DNA of 64,000 bases from Halosegnis rubeus (GCF_009184545.1 NZ_QJOW01000002.1:248001-312000); one strand, 5' to 3'. Shown: positions 51,673 to 60,265, counted from the stretch's first letter. The notes: generated from the letters alone by a model not told the origin. Numbers and translations: made by a program.

Positions 51673-52463
51673 GGTCTCCCCTCCGCGGCTCCGTCGTCGC
51701 TCCGTTCGTCGCCGTCGGTTCCTGTCGTCGCGTCCGTCCGTTCGGATTCGGCCGCACCTGCTGTCGCGTCCGTCCGTTCGGATTCGGCCGCATCTACTGT
51801 CGCGTCCGTCCGTTCGGATTCGGCCGCACCTACCCCCCTCTCCGGTCGACCGTAATCTGTCACGTCGCCTGCCCCCATCGCCGCGGTCTCAGACAGCCGT
51901 TCGTCCAGCACGGCGACGACCCGCTCGGTGCTCCGCTCGAAGACGGTCGTCTCGGCGAACAGACTCCGGACCGACCGCCGACCCTTCACGTCGGTCCGTG
52001 CTTCCGCCAGCAGCTTCTGGGGTATCTCGCTGTCCTTGGGAACGAAGAACGACGCTGCCTCCGGGTCGTCGGTCCACGTTCCCGCTCGCAGTTGTTCGTT
52101 TGCGGCCGTCTCGCTGTGGCCCTCCCGGACGAGCATCTGGACCGCGGCCTCGCGGAGGCGGGTCCGCACGGCGGTCTCGTCTTTTCCGGCGCGGCGCGTC
52201 TCCCCGGTCGCGGCCGTCTTCACCTGCTCGTCGAACTGGCTTCCGGGCGGCTCGACTGCGACCGTCTCCAGCGTCGGCAGGTCCGGGGTGTCCGGGTCTG
52301 CACGCGCCCGCCGGGTCACCCCACCGATGACGCCGAGCACGGCGAGAAAGCCGACGAGCGAACTCAGCCCGTCCGCCGGCACGAAGTCAGCGACTCCCGG
52401 AGCGACCGTCGCCACGAGTCCGACCGCGACGACCACGACACCGACCGCGAGCAGTCGTCTCAT
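51669..52463 (-). CDS. Membrane protein of the DUF58 operon with repeated acidic tail
   Basis: 264 residues. MRRLLAVGVVVVAVGLVATV and a second helix (LVGFLAVLGVIGGVTRRARA) anchor it. The middle is helical with SEIPQKLLAEARTDVKGRRS. The C-terminus holds three copies of a 12-residue unit AAESERTDAT(V/A/T)(D/G), then a tail rich in D, E and S. It overlaps neighbours on both sides (ATGA-type) and fits the DUF7269 position of such operons. Confidence 0.68.
   Translation of the reverse strand: MRRLLAVGVVVVAVGLVATVAPGVADFVPADGLSSLVGFLAVLGVIGGVTRRARADPDTPDLPTLETVAVEPPGSQFDEQVKTAATGETRRAGKDETAVRTRLREAAVQMLVREGHSETAANEQLRAGTWTDDPEAASFFVPKDSEIPQKLLAEARTDVKGRRSVRSLFAETTVFERSTERVVAVLDERLSETAAMGAGDVTDYGRPERGVGAAESERTDATVDAAESERTDATAGAAESERTDATTGTDGDERSDDGAAEGRP
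51728..51835 (-). repeat. 36-bp tandem repeat, three copies, in the membrane-protein gene
   Basis: Units at 51728-51763, 51764-51799 and 51800-51835, each starting TCGCGTCCGTCCGTTCGG on the plus strand, with a few differences near the ends (CACCTGCTG, CATCTACTG, CACCTACCC). They code for the 12-residue tail repeat on the minus strand. Near-perfect DNA identity points to recent expansion. Confidence 0.9.
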
Positions 52464-53350
52464 TCCGCCCCCCCGCGTTCGACGCTCCGGAGCGCGCGCT
52501 CTGCGCGGTCGGTGCGGTCGTCGGTCACGGGGTACTCCCCGTATCTCGTCTCCTCGAACAGCCGGGTGAGTTCGGCCACGTCCTCGCGGTCGAAGCCGGC
52601 CTCGACCGCGGCGTCGGCGAACTCGGACGGGGTCGCCGACTCGGGGCGGTCGATGTCGAGGGCCGCGGTCATCTCCTCCCACGCACGGTAGATCTCGTTG
52701 TCCACGTCGACGCCGGCGGCCACTCGGTCTGCCGCCTCGGCTGCCGTCTGTGCGACGGTCTCCGCGTCAGCGTCGAGCGCGGGCTGTTCCGGCTCCGGCG
52801 TCGTCGTCTTGCTGCTCCGTCCCGACAACAGAAACAGCAGTGCGCCCCCGAGCGCGAGGAACGCGATGATACCACCCAGGATGACGGGCGGCTCCGTCGC
52901 CTGTGACACCGTCTCGCCGGTCGAGACGACGCCGCCGGCATCGCCGCCGACGGAGACGTTCGTCCGGTTGCCGCCCTCGCCAGGAGTTACATTCCCCTCT
53001 TCCATCGTCTGAAGCACGAGCGCGACGAGCACGAAGGTCCCGACGACCGCGGCGACGGCCTTCGGGCCGTGTCGTCTGAGAATGTCGACCGTACTGACGA
53101 CGAGTAGTACCGCGACGAGCACCGCGAGCACCTGCTTCACCACCGGCGGTATCGAGGCAATCGTGTCCGTCGTCGTCTGCGGGTCGGTACGCAACTGCCC
53201 GTCCTGTCGCTCGACGCCCCCGCCGGCTTCTGTCCCGACGCCTTCCCCGCCCCGTTCGCGCTCCAGCGAGTCGAGCGCGCCGGCGGCGACCCCGAGCCCG
53301 ACGACTAGGACGCCGACAGCGAGGAGGGCGACGACGCGCTGACGGTTCAT
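52460..53350 (-). CDS. DUF4129-type membrane protein, first of the DUF58 operon
   Basis: 296 residues from MNRQRVVALLAVGVLVVGLG. Helices at the start, then IPPVVKQVLAVLVAVLLVVS, AVAAVVGTFVLVALVLQTME and PVILGGIIAFLALGGALLFL. The C-terminus has the DUF4129 motif IYRAWEEMTAALDIDRPESA, TPSEFADAAVEAGFDREDVA and ELTRLFEETRYGEYPVTDDR. DUF4129 tails belong to transglutaminase-like membrane systems. It heads the operon that includes DUF58. Confidence 0.82.
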   Translation of the reverse strand: MNRQRVVALLAVGVLVVGLGVAAGALDSLERERGGEGVGTEAGGGVERQDGQLRTDPQTTTDTIASIPPVVKQVLAVLVAVLLVVSTVDILRRHGPKAVAAVVGTFVLVALVLQTMEEGNVTPGEGGNRTNVSVGGDAGGVVSTGETVSQATEPPVILGGIIAFLALGGALLFLLSGRSSKTTTPEPEQPALDADAETVAQTAAEAADRVAAGVDVDNEIYRAWEEMTAALDIDRPESATPSEFADAAVEAGFDREDVAELTRLFEETRYGEYPVTDDRTDRAERALRSVERGGAE

Positions 53351-53434
53351 ACCGTGTGACACACATCAACGCAGTTATCTGTTGTGTCTCTCCACCCGCG
53401 GTACAGTTTTCTCGCCGGCGGGAGAGACCACCAC

Positions 53435-54625
53435 ATGGACACGCCGTCCCCGTTCCGATTCGACTACCACCCGGGCACGATTCGCTTCGGTGCTGGCACC
53501 GTCGACACGCTCGCCGAAGAACTCACGACACAGGGTATCGACAGCGCGCTCGTCTGTTGTGGCGAGAGCGTCGGCGCGACCCCCGAGGTGCGCGACCCGG
53601 TCGAAGCCGGGCTCGGTGACCGCCACGCCGGCACCTTCGCCGGCACGAGTGCGCGCAAGACCCTGAGCGAGGCCGCCGCCGCCCGCGACCGCTTCCGCGA
53701 GACCGACGCCGATGCGTTCCTCGCGCTCGGTGGTGGCTCTGCCCTCGACGTGGCGAAGGCCGCGGCCGTCCTGACCGCGAGCGAGCAGTCGCTCTCGGAT
53801 GCGGCCCGCGCGCTCGCTGACACCGGGACGATACCGATTCCCGACGGCGACCTGCCGCCGCTTCTCGCCGTCCCGACGACCCTCGCCGGGGCCGACCTCT
53901 CACAGATGGCCGGCATCACCGCCGGTCCAGAGTCGGGAGCGCTCGACGAGCGCGTCGCCGGCGGGCTCAGCGACCGCCGACTCATGCCGATCGGGCTGTG
54001 GTACGACCCCGAACTGTTCGTCCACACGCCCGCCGGCATCCTCGCCGCCTCCGCGATGAACGGCTTCGACAAGGCCGTTGAGACGACCTACGCCGCGAAC
54101 GCGACCGCCGTCACCGACGCGACCGCGATTCACGCGCTCCGGCTCTGTCGCGAGTCGCTCCCCGAACTCGGCGGCGGGACCGACGACATCGACGTGCTGT
54201 CTGACGCCGTCGCCGGCATCATGCTCGCGCAGTACGGCATCTCCAACGGCGGCGAGTCGACGCTCTCGCTCATCCACGCCTTCGGCCACGGGCTGACGGC
54301 CGTGAGCAGCGTCCAGCAGGGGGCAGCCCACGGTGCCGTTGCCCCCCACGCGCTCTCGTATCTCTTCTCGGCGGTCGACGGTCGCCGTGACCTTCTCGCC
54401 GAGGGGCTGGGGGTCGACTCAGCCGACGGTGCCGTCGAAGCGGTCGCCGAAATCCGCGACGGACTCGGCTTACCGAGCCGACTCGCCGACACCGCTGTAG
54501 AGGAGTCCGCGCTCGACCGCGCGGCCGAAATCACCTACGAGGACGGACTCATGGCGAACGCGCCGCCGGGACTGGACGCGACGGAGACGGAGCTTCGGGA
54601 CGTGCTCGAAGCCGCCTGGGATTGA
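53435..54625 (+). CDS. Iron-type (group III) alcohol dehydrogenase-like protein
   Basis: 396 residues from MDTPSPFRFDYHPGTIRFGA. NAD motif FLALGGGSALDVAKAAAVLT, and metal-site histidines in LSLIHAFGHGLTAVSSVQQG and AAHGAVAPHALSYLFSAVDG. PLLAVPTTLAGADLSQMAGI is family-typical. It oxidises or reduces an unknown alcohol or polyol. The stop TGA is itself the first three bases of an IS605-type terminal sequence. Confidence 0.9.
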   Translation: MDTPSPFRFDYHPGTIRFGAGTVDTLAEELTTQGIDSALVCCGESVGATPEVRDPVEAGLGDRHAGTFAGTSARKTLSEAAAARDRFRETDADAFLALGGGSALDVAKAAAVLTASEQSLSDAARALADTGTIPIPDGDLPPLLAVPTTLAGADLSQMAGITAGPESGALDERVAGGLSDRRLMPIGLWYDPELFVHTPAGILAASAMNGFDKAVETTYAANATAVTDATAIHALRLCRESLPELGGGTDDIDVLSDAVAGIMLAQYGISNGGESTLSLIHAFGHGLTAVSSVQQGAAHGAVAPHALSYLFSAVDGRRDLLAEGLGVDSADGAVEAVAEIRDGLGLPSRLADTAVEESALDRAAEITYEDGLMANAPPGLDATETELRDVLEAAWD

Positions 54626-54660
54626 CATCCTCCCCGCCCTGAAGGGCGAGGCTTTCGCCT
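54623..54660 (-). mobile_element. Solo IS200/IS605-type right end with twin hairpins
   Basis: TGACATCCTCC followed by hairpin CGCCC-TGAA-GGGCG and a second one CGAGGC-TTTC-GCCTCG, then a T-rich stretch. On the minus strand this ends GGAGGATGTCA, the same terminus as the relic near 37.38 kb. No transposase gene is beside it. It lies between convergent genes and may also serve as a terminator. Confidence 0.6.
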
Positions 54661-54679
54661 CGTATTTCCCGCAATCCGA

Positions 54680-55579
54680 CTACCCCGGCGTCGGGTCGTA
54701 CGTCGGTCCGACGCGCAGTGACAACAGTCGTTTCTCGTTCGTCAGCTCGAGCCGTTCGTGGGTCGCAAGCTCCCCGTCCCGCGAGAAGGTAATCGGTTCC
54801 GGCCCGGTGACGGTGAGTTCACTCGCCCGGATGTGGGTGACGCCGTCGGTCTCCTGCCCGAGCACGCGGTGGCCGACCGCCTCGGCGACCAGATTGCCGG
54901 CCGGCATCTTGTCGACGATGGCCACGTCGAACAGCCCGTCTTCCATGTCGGCTTGGCCCCCCTCCTCGATGAACTTCCGCGCGTTGCCGACCAGCACGCA
55001 GGTGGCTTCCCCCTCCCACGTCTCCGTCCGGCCGGCGACGGTCGCCGCCAGTTCGATGTCGATGCCGTCGAAGCCGAGCGCCTCCTGGACGCCAGTCACG
55101 ACGAACGCGAACGTGCCGAACCGGGACTTGAGGTCGCTGGAGGCCGCGAGACTCGCGTCGGCCGGCAACCCGGCGATACAGGAGACGACGAACGGCTTCC
55201 CGCCGGCGACCCCCACGTCGATTTCCCGGACCGGTCCGCTGTCGGCCAGCTCTACGCCGTGTCTGAGATCGCGGATGCCGAGCGCGTCCGCGAGGATGTT
55301 CGCCGTCCCGCAAGGAACGACTCCGACCGTCGGCTCGCCGAGCGCGTCGCTGTCGGCCAGACCGCGCAACACCTCGTTGATGGTACCGTCGCCGCCACAG
55401 ACGGCGAGTTCGGAGACGCCGTCAGCGCCGGCTTCGCGCCCGAATCGGACGGCGTCCTCCGGCCCGGTCGTCTGCTCGACGGCGTAGCCGCGCCCTCTGA
55501 GCAGCCGCTCGGCGTAGTCGGCGTGGTCTCCGGTCCCGCTCTGTGGGTTGACGATTGCGCGGCGCGACCCGGCCTGCAT
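54680..55579 (-). CDS. Diacylglycerol/sphingosine kinase-family lipid kinase
   Basis: 299 residues from MQAGSRRAIVNPQSGTGDHA. The catalytic loop VCGGDGTINEVLRGLADSDA and the next motif VGVVPCGTANILADALGIRD match the DAGK catalytic domain (NAD kinase-like fold). C-terminal GNARKFIEEGGQADMEDGLF is also typical. It phosphorylates a lipid or isoprenoid in the membrane surface layer; the target is not known. 26 nt downstream of the histidine kinase on the same strand. Confidence 0.9.
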   Translation of the reverse strand: MQAGSRRAIVNPQSGTGDHADYAERLLRGRGYAVEQTTGPEDAVRFGREAGADGVSELAVCGGDGTINEVLRGLADSDALGEPTVGVVPCGTANILADALGIRDLRHGVELADSGPVREIDVGVAGGKPFVVSCIAGLPADASLAASSDLKSRFGTFAFVVTGVQEALGFDGIDIELAATVAGRTETWEGEATCVLVGNARKFIEEGGQADMEDGLFDVAIVDKMPAGNLVAEAVGHRVLGQETDGVTHIRASELTVTGPEPITFSRDGELATHERLELTNEKRLLSLRVGPTYDPTPG

Positions 55580-55605
55580 GCCCGTATCGACTCGCTCGCC
55601 CGTCT

Positions 55606-57333
55606 TTAGCTTCGCGTGTCGGTCGCCGGCCGGACGGCTGCCCCCGAGACGACGACCCGGAGTCCGTCGTAGCTTCCGTCGATGTCGATTTCCCATTCGT
55701 GGCTCGTCGCGAGCATACGCGCGACGGCCAACCCGAGCCCGGTGCCGGGGTACTTCGTCGCGTACCCGTACGAGAGAAACACCTCGGCGTCCTGTTCGTC
55801 GATTGATTCGGCGTCGTCCTCGAAGACGAAGCCGTCCTCGCTGGCCGTCAGCCGCACGGACACCTGTTCGTCACCGGAGCGGTCGCGACTCGCCCGCACC
55901 AGCGTCGAGAGCAGCATCTCGAACTGCTCCGGGTTCGACCGTACCTCTCCGTCCTCCGCGACCGTGAGCCGCAGGTTCTCGACGCCGTTGACGGCGTCCA
56001 TCGCGGCCTCCGCCAGTGCTCCGAGCGACACCCACTCCCGCTCGCCGTCTGCCTTGCTCGCGTGGGTGACGCACAACAGGTCAGTGACGATCTCTTCCAT
56101 CCGCTGGCTGTTGGCGGCGACCTTGTCGACGTGCCCCTGAACGCGGTCGCGGTCGAACGACGGGTCGTCGACGTCGTCGAGCTCCGACCGTATCATCCCC
56201 GCGTAGCCGTCGATGACTCCGAGGGGATTCCGGAGATTGTGGGCCGCGGAGTAGGCGAGCTCATCGAGGTGTTCGTTCTGGCGTTCCAGCCGCCGGGTCG
56301 CAGACCGCAGGTCGGAGATGTCACGGAAGACCAACGACCGGCCGCGCGTCCCGTCGACTCCGACCGGCGAGGCGATGACCGAGTAGTGGGTGGCGTCGTC
56401 TTCCCCGTCCACCTGTACCGTCTGTCGGTCGATGGCGTCGGCGTCGAGCTGGCGGGCGAGCCCCGGGTTGGTGGCCGTGAACGGCTCTCCGGTGGTCGGG
56501 TCACCGAACGTCTGTACGAAGGCCTCGTTGGCTGCCAGCACGTGGCCGCCGGTGTCGACCACGACGGCGGGGTCGGCGAGCGTATCGAAGACGGACCGCC
56601 GGGCGATAGAGACCGTCCCCGAGAGGTCAGACCGGACGGCGACGAGGACGCCGAACGCGCCGAAGGCACCCCCGCCGGCGGTGACGGCCGGCGGGTACTC
56701 GATGAGCAGGTCACTCACGACCGGGAGCAGGTTCGCGGAGATGGAGAGACCGAAGCCGACGAGCACCGACAGAATCGCGGGACGGGTGATACGCGCGTTC
56801 CAGAATCGAATCGCGAGACACCGGACGCTGGCGAAGGTGAACAGATACGACGCACCCGTGAGTACGTGGTGTGCCGGACCGCGCTCGGCGAGGAAGACGG
56901 GGATGTTGTAGCGGTACTGGACGGTGATGTCGGTCCAGACCAGCCCGTGGAGCGAGTTCGTTATCGGAAGCACGAGTGCCGCCATCAACGCGCCGATGAC
57001 CAGATATCTCCGCCCAGGTATCGGCAGCGGGTCCTGTCCGCAGTACACCTGTGCGAACCGGAGCCAGACGACCGAGACGACGATGGCCATCAGCAGGGAG
57101 CCGGCAAACAGCGGACGGACAGCGAACTGCCGTGGGACGAGAAGCAGCCCGACAGAACACGCGTTCCAGCAGCCGATAGCGACGAACAGCGCCGTCAACT
57201 CCCGCTCACCCGCGGCTGTTCCCTGGCGGGCTAACACGGTAGCGAGCCCGAAACACGCCAGCGTCACCCCGCCGAACACGAGGAGATACGGGAGTCTGAC
57301 CGGGTCGAGCACCGGTGGCATCGTTGAAACCAT
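55606..57333 (-). CDS. 7TM sensor histidine kinase
   Basis: 575 residues from ATG 57333 (MVSTMPPVLDPVRLPYLLVF); ATG 57321 is also possible and fits a leaderless transcript. Seven helices in the first 235 residues (the N-terminal 7TM domain of haloarchaeal kinases) are followed by a PAS domain (SIARRSVFDTLADPAVVVDT ... SLVFRDISDLRSATRRLERQ). The HisKA His is in LAYSAAHNLRNPLGVIDGYA. The ATPase domain is weak but has YGYATKYPGTGLGLAVARML. The likely ligand is a membrane or periplasmic signal. Confidence 0.9.
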   Translation of the reverse strand: MVSTMPPVLDPVRLPYLLVFGGVTLACFGLATVLARQGTAAGERELTALFVAIGCWNACSVGLLLVPRQFAVRPLFAGSLLMAIVVSVVWLRFAQVYCGQDPLPIPGRRYLVIGALMAALVLPITNSLHGLVWTDITVQYRYNIPVFLAERGPAHHVLTGASYLFTFASVRCLAIRFWNARITRPAILSVLVGFGLSISANLLPVVSDLLIEYPPAVTAGGGAFGAFGVLVAVRSDLSGTVSIARRSVFDTLADPAVVVDTGGHVLAANEAFVQTFGDPTTGEPFTATNPGLARQLDADAIDRQTVQVDGEDDATHYSVIASPVGVDGTRGRSLVFRDISDLRSATRRLERQNEHLDELAYSAAHNLRNPLGVIDGYAGMIRSELDDVDDPSFDRDRVQGHVDKVAANSQRMEEIVTDLLCVTHASKADGEREWVSLGALAEAAMDAVNGVENLRLTVAEDGEVRSNPEQFEMLLSTLVRASRDRSGDEQVSVRLTASEDGFVFEDDAESIDEQDAEVFLSYGYATKYPGTGLGLAVARMLATSHEWEIDIDGSYDGLRVVVSGAAVRPATDTRS

Positions 57334-57415
57334 TATCACATTGTCGTATAAATTCGATTACTGTATGGGCTACATAAATACGACGAGTGTTTGACATGCC
57401 TCGGTGTCACGTAGG

Positions 57416-57424
57416 TTTTTATAT
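57416..57424 (+). promoter_or_regulatory. TATA box of the monooxygenase-like gene
   Basis: TTTTTATAT centred 27 nt before ATG 57447, predicting a leaderless transcript. A T/A-rich divergent promoter for the kinase lies within the same intergenic space. Confidence 0.6.
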
Positions 57425-57446
57425 CGCGTGTGCGACGGTGTAGGCG

Positions 57447-57749
57447 ATGATTGTCCAACACGCCACGATACCGCTCAGCCCCGACGCCCGCGAGGACGGA
57501 CTCGACGCACTGCGCGAGCTCGGTGAACAGTCCAGAGCCGAGTCGGGTGTCGTCGAGTACCGCGTCACCGTCGATGCCGAGGACGACACGCTCGTCCACA
57601 TCATCGAACGGTACGAAGACGAGAGCGCCCTCGGCGCACACAGCGAGAGCGACCACTTCGCCGCTTTTCAGGAGGCGCTACCCACCTTCCTCGGTGGCGA
57701 CCCCGAAATCGTCCGGTTCGACGTGGCGGAGACGACACAGGTGATGTAG
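57447..57749 (+). CDS. Antibiotic biosynthesis monooxygenase (ABM) family protein
   Basis: 100 residues. A single ferredoxin-like ABM domain: MIVQHATIPLSPDAREDGLD, ESGVVEYRVTVDAEDDTLVH, IIERYEDESALGAHSESDHF and AAFQEALPTFLGGDPEIVRF. The histidine pair (AHSESDHF) is typical. Members act as quinol or haem-degrading oxygenases, or as dimeric accessory proteins. It is preceded by a clean promoter. Confidence 0.87.
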   Translation: MIVQHATIPLSPDAREDGLDALRELGEQSRAESGVVEYRVTVDAEDDTLVHIIERYEDESALGAHSESDHFAAFQEALPTFLGGDPEIVRFDVAETTQVM

Positions 57750-57785
57750 CCAAATCGCTTTCCGACTCCGACGGCTACGTCTGGT

Positions 57786-58148
57786 ATGGAGACGCTTGAG
57801 CTCCCGTCGGGGGAGACGGTCACCCCCGAAGACGTGTTTCATTACGAGGAGTATCCCTATCGGTTCGAACCCAGCGACGACGCCGACGCTGCGTTCGTGC
57901 TCTCGCCGCTCTACTGGGGCGGCGGCCAGATGGACGTACCCGTCCCGTCGATGGAGGCGTTTCGCGCCGAGTGGAGCGACCGGTCGCGCGGCGTCCTCTC
58001 GGAGACGGAGTGGGAGACGTGGCTCGCAGACGCCCGCGGCGACGACCGCTACGACGACGCCGAACTCGACGCCATCGCCACGGAGCTCGGTCTCGACGAC
58101 GGAGCCGGCGGGCTGTTGGCGCGCATCCGGCGGCGACTCTCACTGTAG
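57786..58148 (+). CDS. Conserved haloarchaeal acidic protein
   Basis: 120 residues. METLELPSGETVTPEDVFHY, then FVLSPLYWGGGQMDVPVPSM, then SETEWETWLADARGDDRYDD, ending in a basic LARIRRRLSL tail. No known motif; strongly acidic and tryptophan-containing. It could be membrane-surface associated through the C-terminus. It may share a transcript with its flanks. Confidence 0.55.
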   Translation: METLELPSGETVTPEDVFHYEEYPYRFEPSDDADAAFVLSPLYWGGGQMDVPVPSMEAFRAEWSDRSRGVLSETEWETWLADARGDDRYDDAELDAIATELGLDDGAGGLLARIRRRLSL

Positions 58149-58183
58149 GAAGATTTTTCCCCGTCTCTCGCCCGACGGCAAGC

Positions 58184-58393
58184 GTGAGCGACGACCAGCC
58201 CACCGTGCCGATTCGCTGTCCGGAGTGTGGAACCGAGACGCGACTCCCGCTCGACACCGTCGGCGACGCGCTCGAACGCCACAACGAGAGTCGCCACGAC
58301 GGCGAGCAGGTCGCGACGGTCGACCCCGCCATCCGGGAGCAGGTCGCGGAGCTGGCGGCCGCCGATTTGGGGCTGACGGACGGGTCGAACTAA
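58184..58393 (+). CDS. 69-residue zinc-finger protein
   Basis: From GTG 58184: VSDDQPTVPIRCPECGTETR, then LPLDTVGDALERHNESRHDG. IRCPECG and HNESRH give a C2H2-like zinc site. The C-terminus (AIREQVAELAAADLGLTDGS) is helical. Very small, probably cytoplasmic. It shares the stop tetramer CTAA with the convergent broken dehydrogenase gene. Confidence 0.72.
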   Translation: MSDDQPTVPIRCPECGTETRLPLDTVGDALERHNESRHDGEQVATVDPAIREQVAELAAADLGLTDGSN

Positions 58394-59748
58394 GCCGCCG
58401 TGATACGGACGAGCACGTCGTCGCGCTCGCGGGGAAACTCCTCGCCGGCCCGACCGTCTCGGTTCGAGGTAATCGCGTAGAGCGCGCCGTCGGGTCCGGT
58501 TTCGACGTGGCGAATCCGTCCGAGTTCGTCCGTCAAGAGCGTGTGGCTCGTGGCCGTGTACTCGTCGTCGAGCCAGTCGGCTTCGTAGCGCACGCCAGTC
58601 TCGCCGAGCGGCGGCGTCTCGCCCTCGCGGGTGAGCGTGAACGCGACGAGCTGTTGGCCAGCGAGCGCGCCGACGAGATACCGACCGGCGAGCGGACCGT
58701 CGCCGTCGTGGAACGTCGCCCCCGACGGTGCCCACACCGTCTGTGGAACCGCCCCGCTCGCCAGCGGCCGGTGGTAGTCGGTGCCGGCGTAGCTCTCGGG
58801 ACGCCGGGCTTCCGGCCAGCCGTAATCCTCCCCGGGGACGAGGCGGTTCACCTCGTCCGGACCGGGGCCGTGTTCGTCGATAATCGGCGTCGCGTCCGGG
58901 AGCCAGTCGATACCCTACGGGTTCCGGTGGCCCATCGTGTACGCCTCCGGCGCGTCGAAGCCGGGGTTGTCGGGTGCCGGCTCACCCTCCGGCGTGACGC
59001 GCAGAATTTTTCCTGCGAGAGAGGCGGGGTCGGCGGCGCTGTCAGGGTCGTTCGCGTCGCCGGTCGTCACCCACAGATAGTTCGCCGGCCCGAAGGCAAT
59101 GCGGCCGCCGTTGTGGATGTTCGCGGCCGGCGTCGTGAGGAGCACCTTGCTGTGTGCCGCGGGGTCGTCCGCGCTGGCGTCGAGATACGCGAGCCGATTC
59201 TCGATGCCGTCGTCCGTCTGAACGGTGTAGTAGACGTACACCAGCGGCGGCTCCGGGTAGTTCGGGTGGGCGGCGACGCCCATCGTCCCGCCCTCGCCGC
59301 CTTTCACGAACCACGAGGCGTCGTCGCTGCCCGGTTCGACCGAGCCGGCGTCGATGGCGTCCTGCGGGGCGGCGATGTCGGAGACGGTCCCGGAGTCGTA
59401 CACCCTGACCCGGCCCGTCCGCTCGGTGATGAACAGCCGCTCTCCGACAAAAGAGAGGTCCCACGGCACGTCGAGATTCTCGACGAGCACCTCGATGTCG
59501 TACTCGCCTTCGGGATTCGTGGTCGGCGCGGTCCACTCGGGGTCGTAGCCGTCCCAGGCGGTCGCGTCGTGCGCGAGGGACGTGTCGTACGTCGGTGCGG
59601 TGGGGGTGGCCGTCGGCGTGTCGGTCGCTCTCGGGGTTCCGGCTCCGGCTCCGCCGCCATCGCCGCCGCTGTTTGCACAGCCGGCGAGTCCGGCGAGTCC
59701 GACGGTTAGCCCGCCGGCAAGCAGTTCGCGCCGCGTGCGCCCGTTCAT
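58390..59748 (-). pseudogene. PQQ-type sugar dehydrogenase lipoprotein with an in-frame TAG
   Basis: One reading frame of 452 codons, MNGRTRRELLAGGLTVGLAG with lipobox LAGC, then SLAHDATAWDGYDPEWTAPT and the soluble glucose dehydrogenase (Gdh) propeller. TAG at 58915-58917 interrupts GHRNP-stop-GIDWLPDA where the family has GHRNPQG, so a single C-to-T change of CAG explains it. Beyond the stop the frame is intact for another 174 codons (VNRLVPGEDYGWPEARRPES ... FPRERDDVLVRITAA). No Pyl-type signal was seen. Confidence 0.85.
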
Positions 59749-59794
59749 GGCTACGACTCGGGAATCGGCTGATAAATCCCTTCTGTCACACCGG

Positions 59795-60265
59795 TTACGC
59801 CGAGTCGCCCTGCAGGCCGGTGACCTCCTCGATTTCGAGCTCGTACCCCGTAATCGAGAGTCGGCGGGTGCCGACTCCCGAGAGGTCGGGCGTCCACGCG
59901 TTGTCGCTGATGAGCTCGCCGATGTCGCCCCACGACTCCTGCCCGAGTTCGGTGAGCGGGCCGAAGGCGAGCACGCTCTTCCAGTCGGTCTGTTCGTCCA
60001 CGTCGTAGACGGTGAGACAGGCTCGGTCGGTGTGTTCGGCGAACTGCTGTTTCATGCTCGCCTCGCCGAAGGTGTAGAAACCGAAGAGTGCGCGGCCGGT
60101 CTCGTAGCCGAAGGAGACGGGGACGGCGTACGCCTCGTTGCCGTCGGCGAGCGATAAGACGCCGGTCCCCTGCTCGCGGAGGAAGGTGTCCACCGCCGCG
60201 TCGTCCATCGCCGCTGCGCGCGTCTCGTGGTCGCTCATGCCGCGGGCTAAGACTCCCATCGGCAT
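59795..60265 (-). CDS. Pyridoxamine 5'-phosphate oxidase-family protein
   Basis: 156 residues from ATG 60265; a shorter start at 60238 (MSDHETRAAAMDDAAVDTFL) is possible. GTGVLSLADGNEAYAVPVSF, ALFGFYTFGEASMKQQFAEH and RACLTVYDVDEQTDWKSVLA give the split-barrel flavin/F420 fold. An AAAAAG-rich box about 27 nt before 60265 supports the longer start. The substrate is unknown. Divergent from the SRPBCC gene across 55 nt. Confidence 0.83.
   Translation of the reverse strand: MPMGVLARGMSDHETRAAAMDDAAVDTFLREQGTGVLSLADGNEAYAVPVSFGYETGRALFGFYTFGEASMKQQFAEHTDRACLTVYDVDEQTDWKSVLAFGPLTELGQESWGDIGELISDNAWTPDLSGVGTRRLSITGYELEIEEVTGLQGDSA

Noticed and set aside
54632-54660. Twin hairpins as a plain terminator only
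   Set aside because: The flanking TGACATCCTCC matches a known IS605-type terminus, also seen at 37.38 kb, so a mobile-element origin is more likely; terminator use is not excluded.
57796-59709. 637-codon plus-strand frame across several genes
   Set aside because: Spans three genes and an antisense pseudogene; composition is typical of frame shadows.
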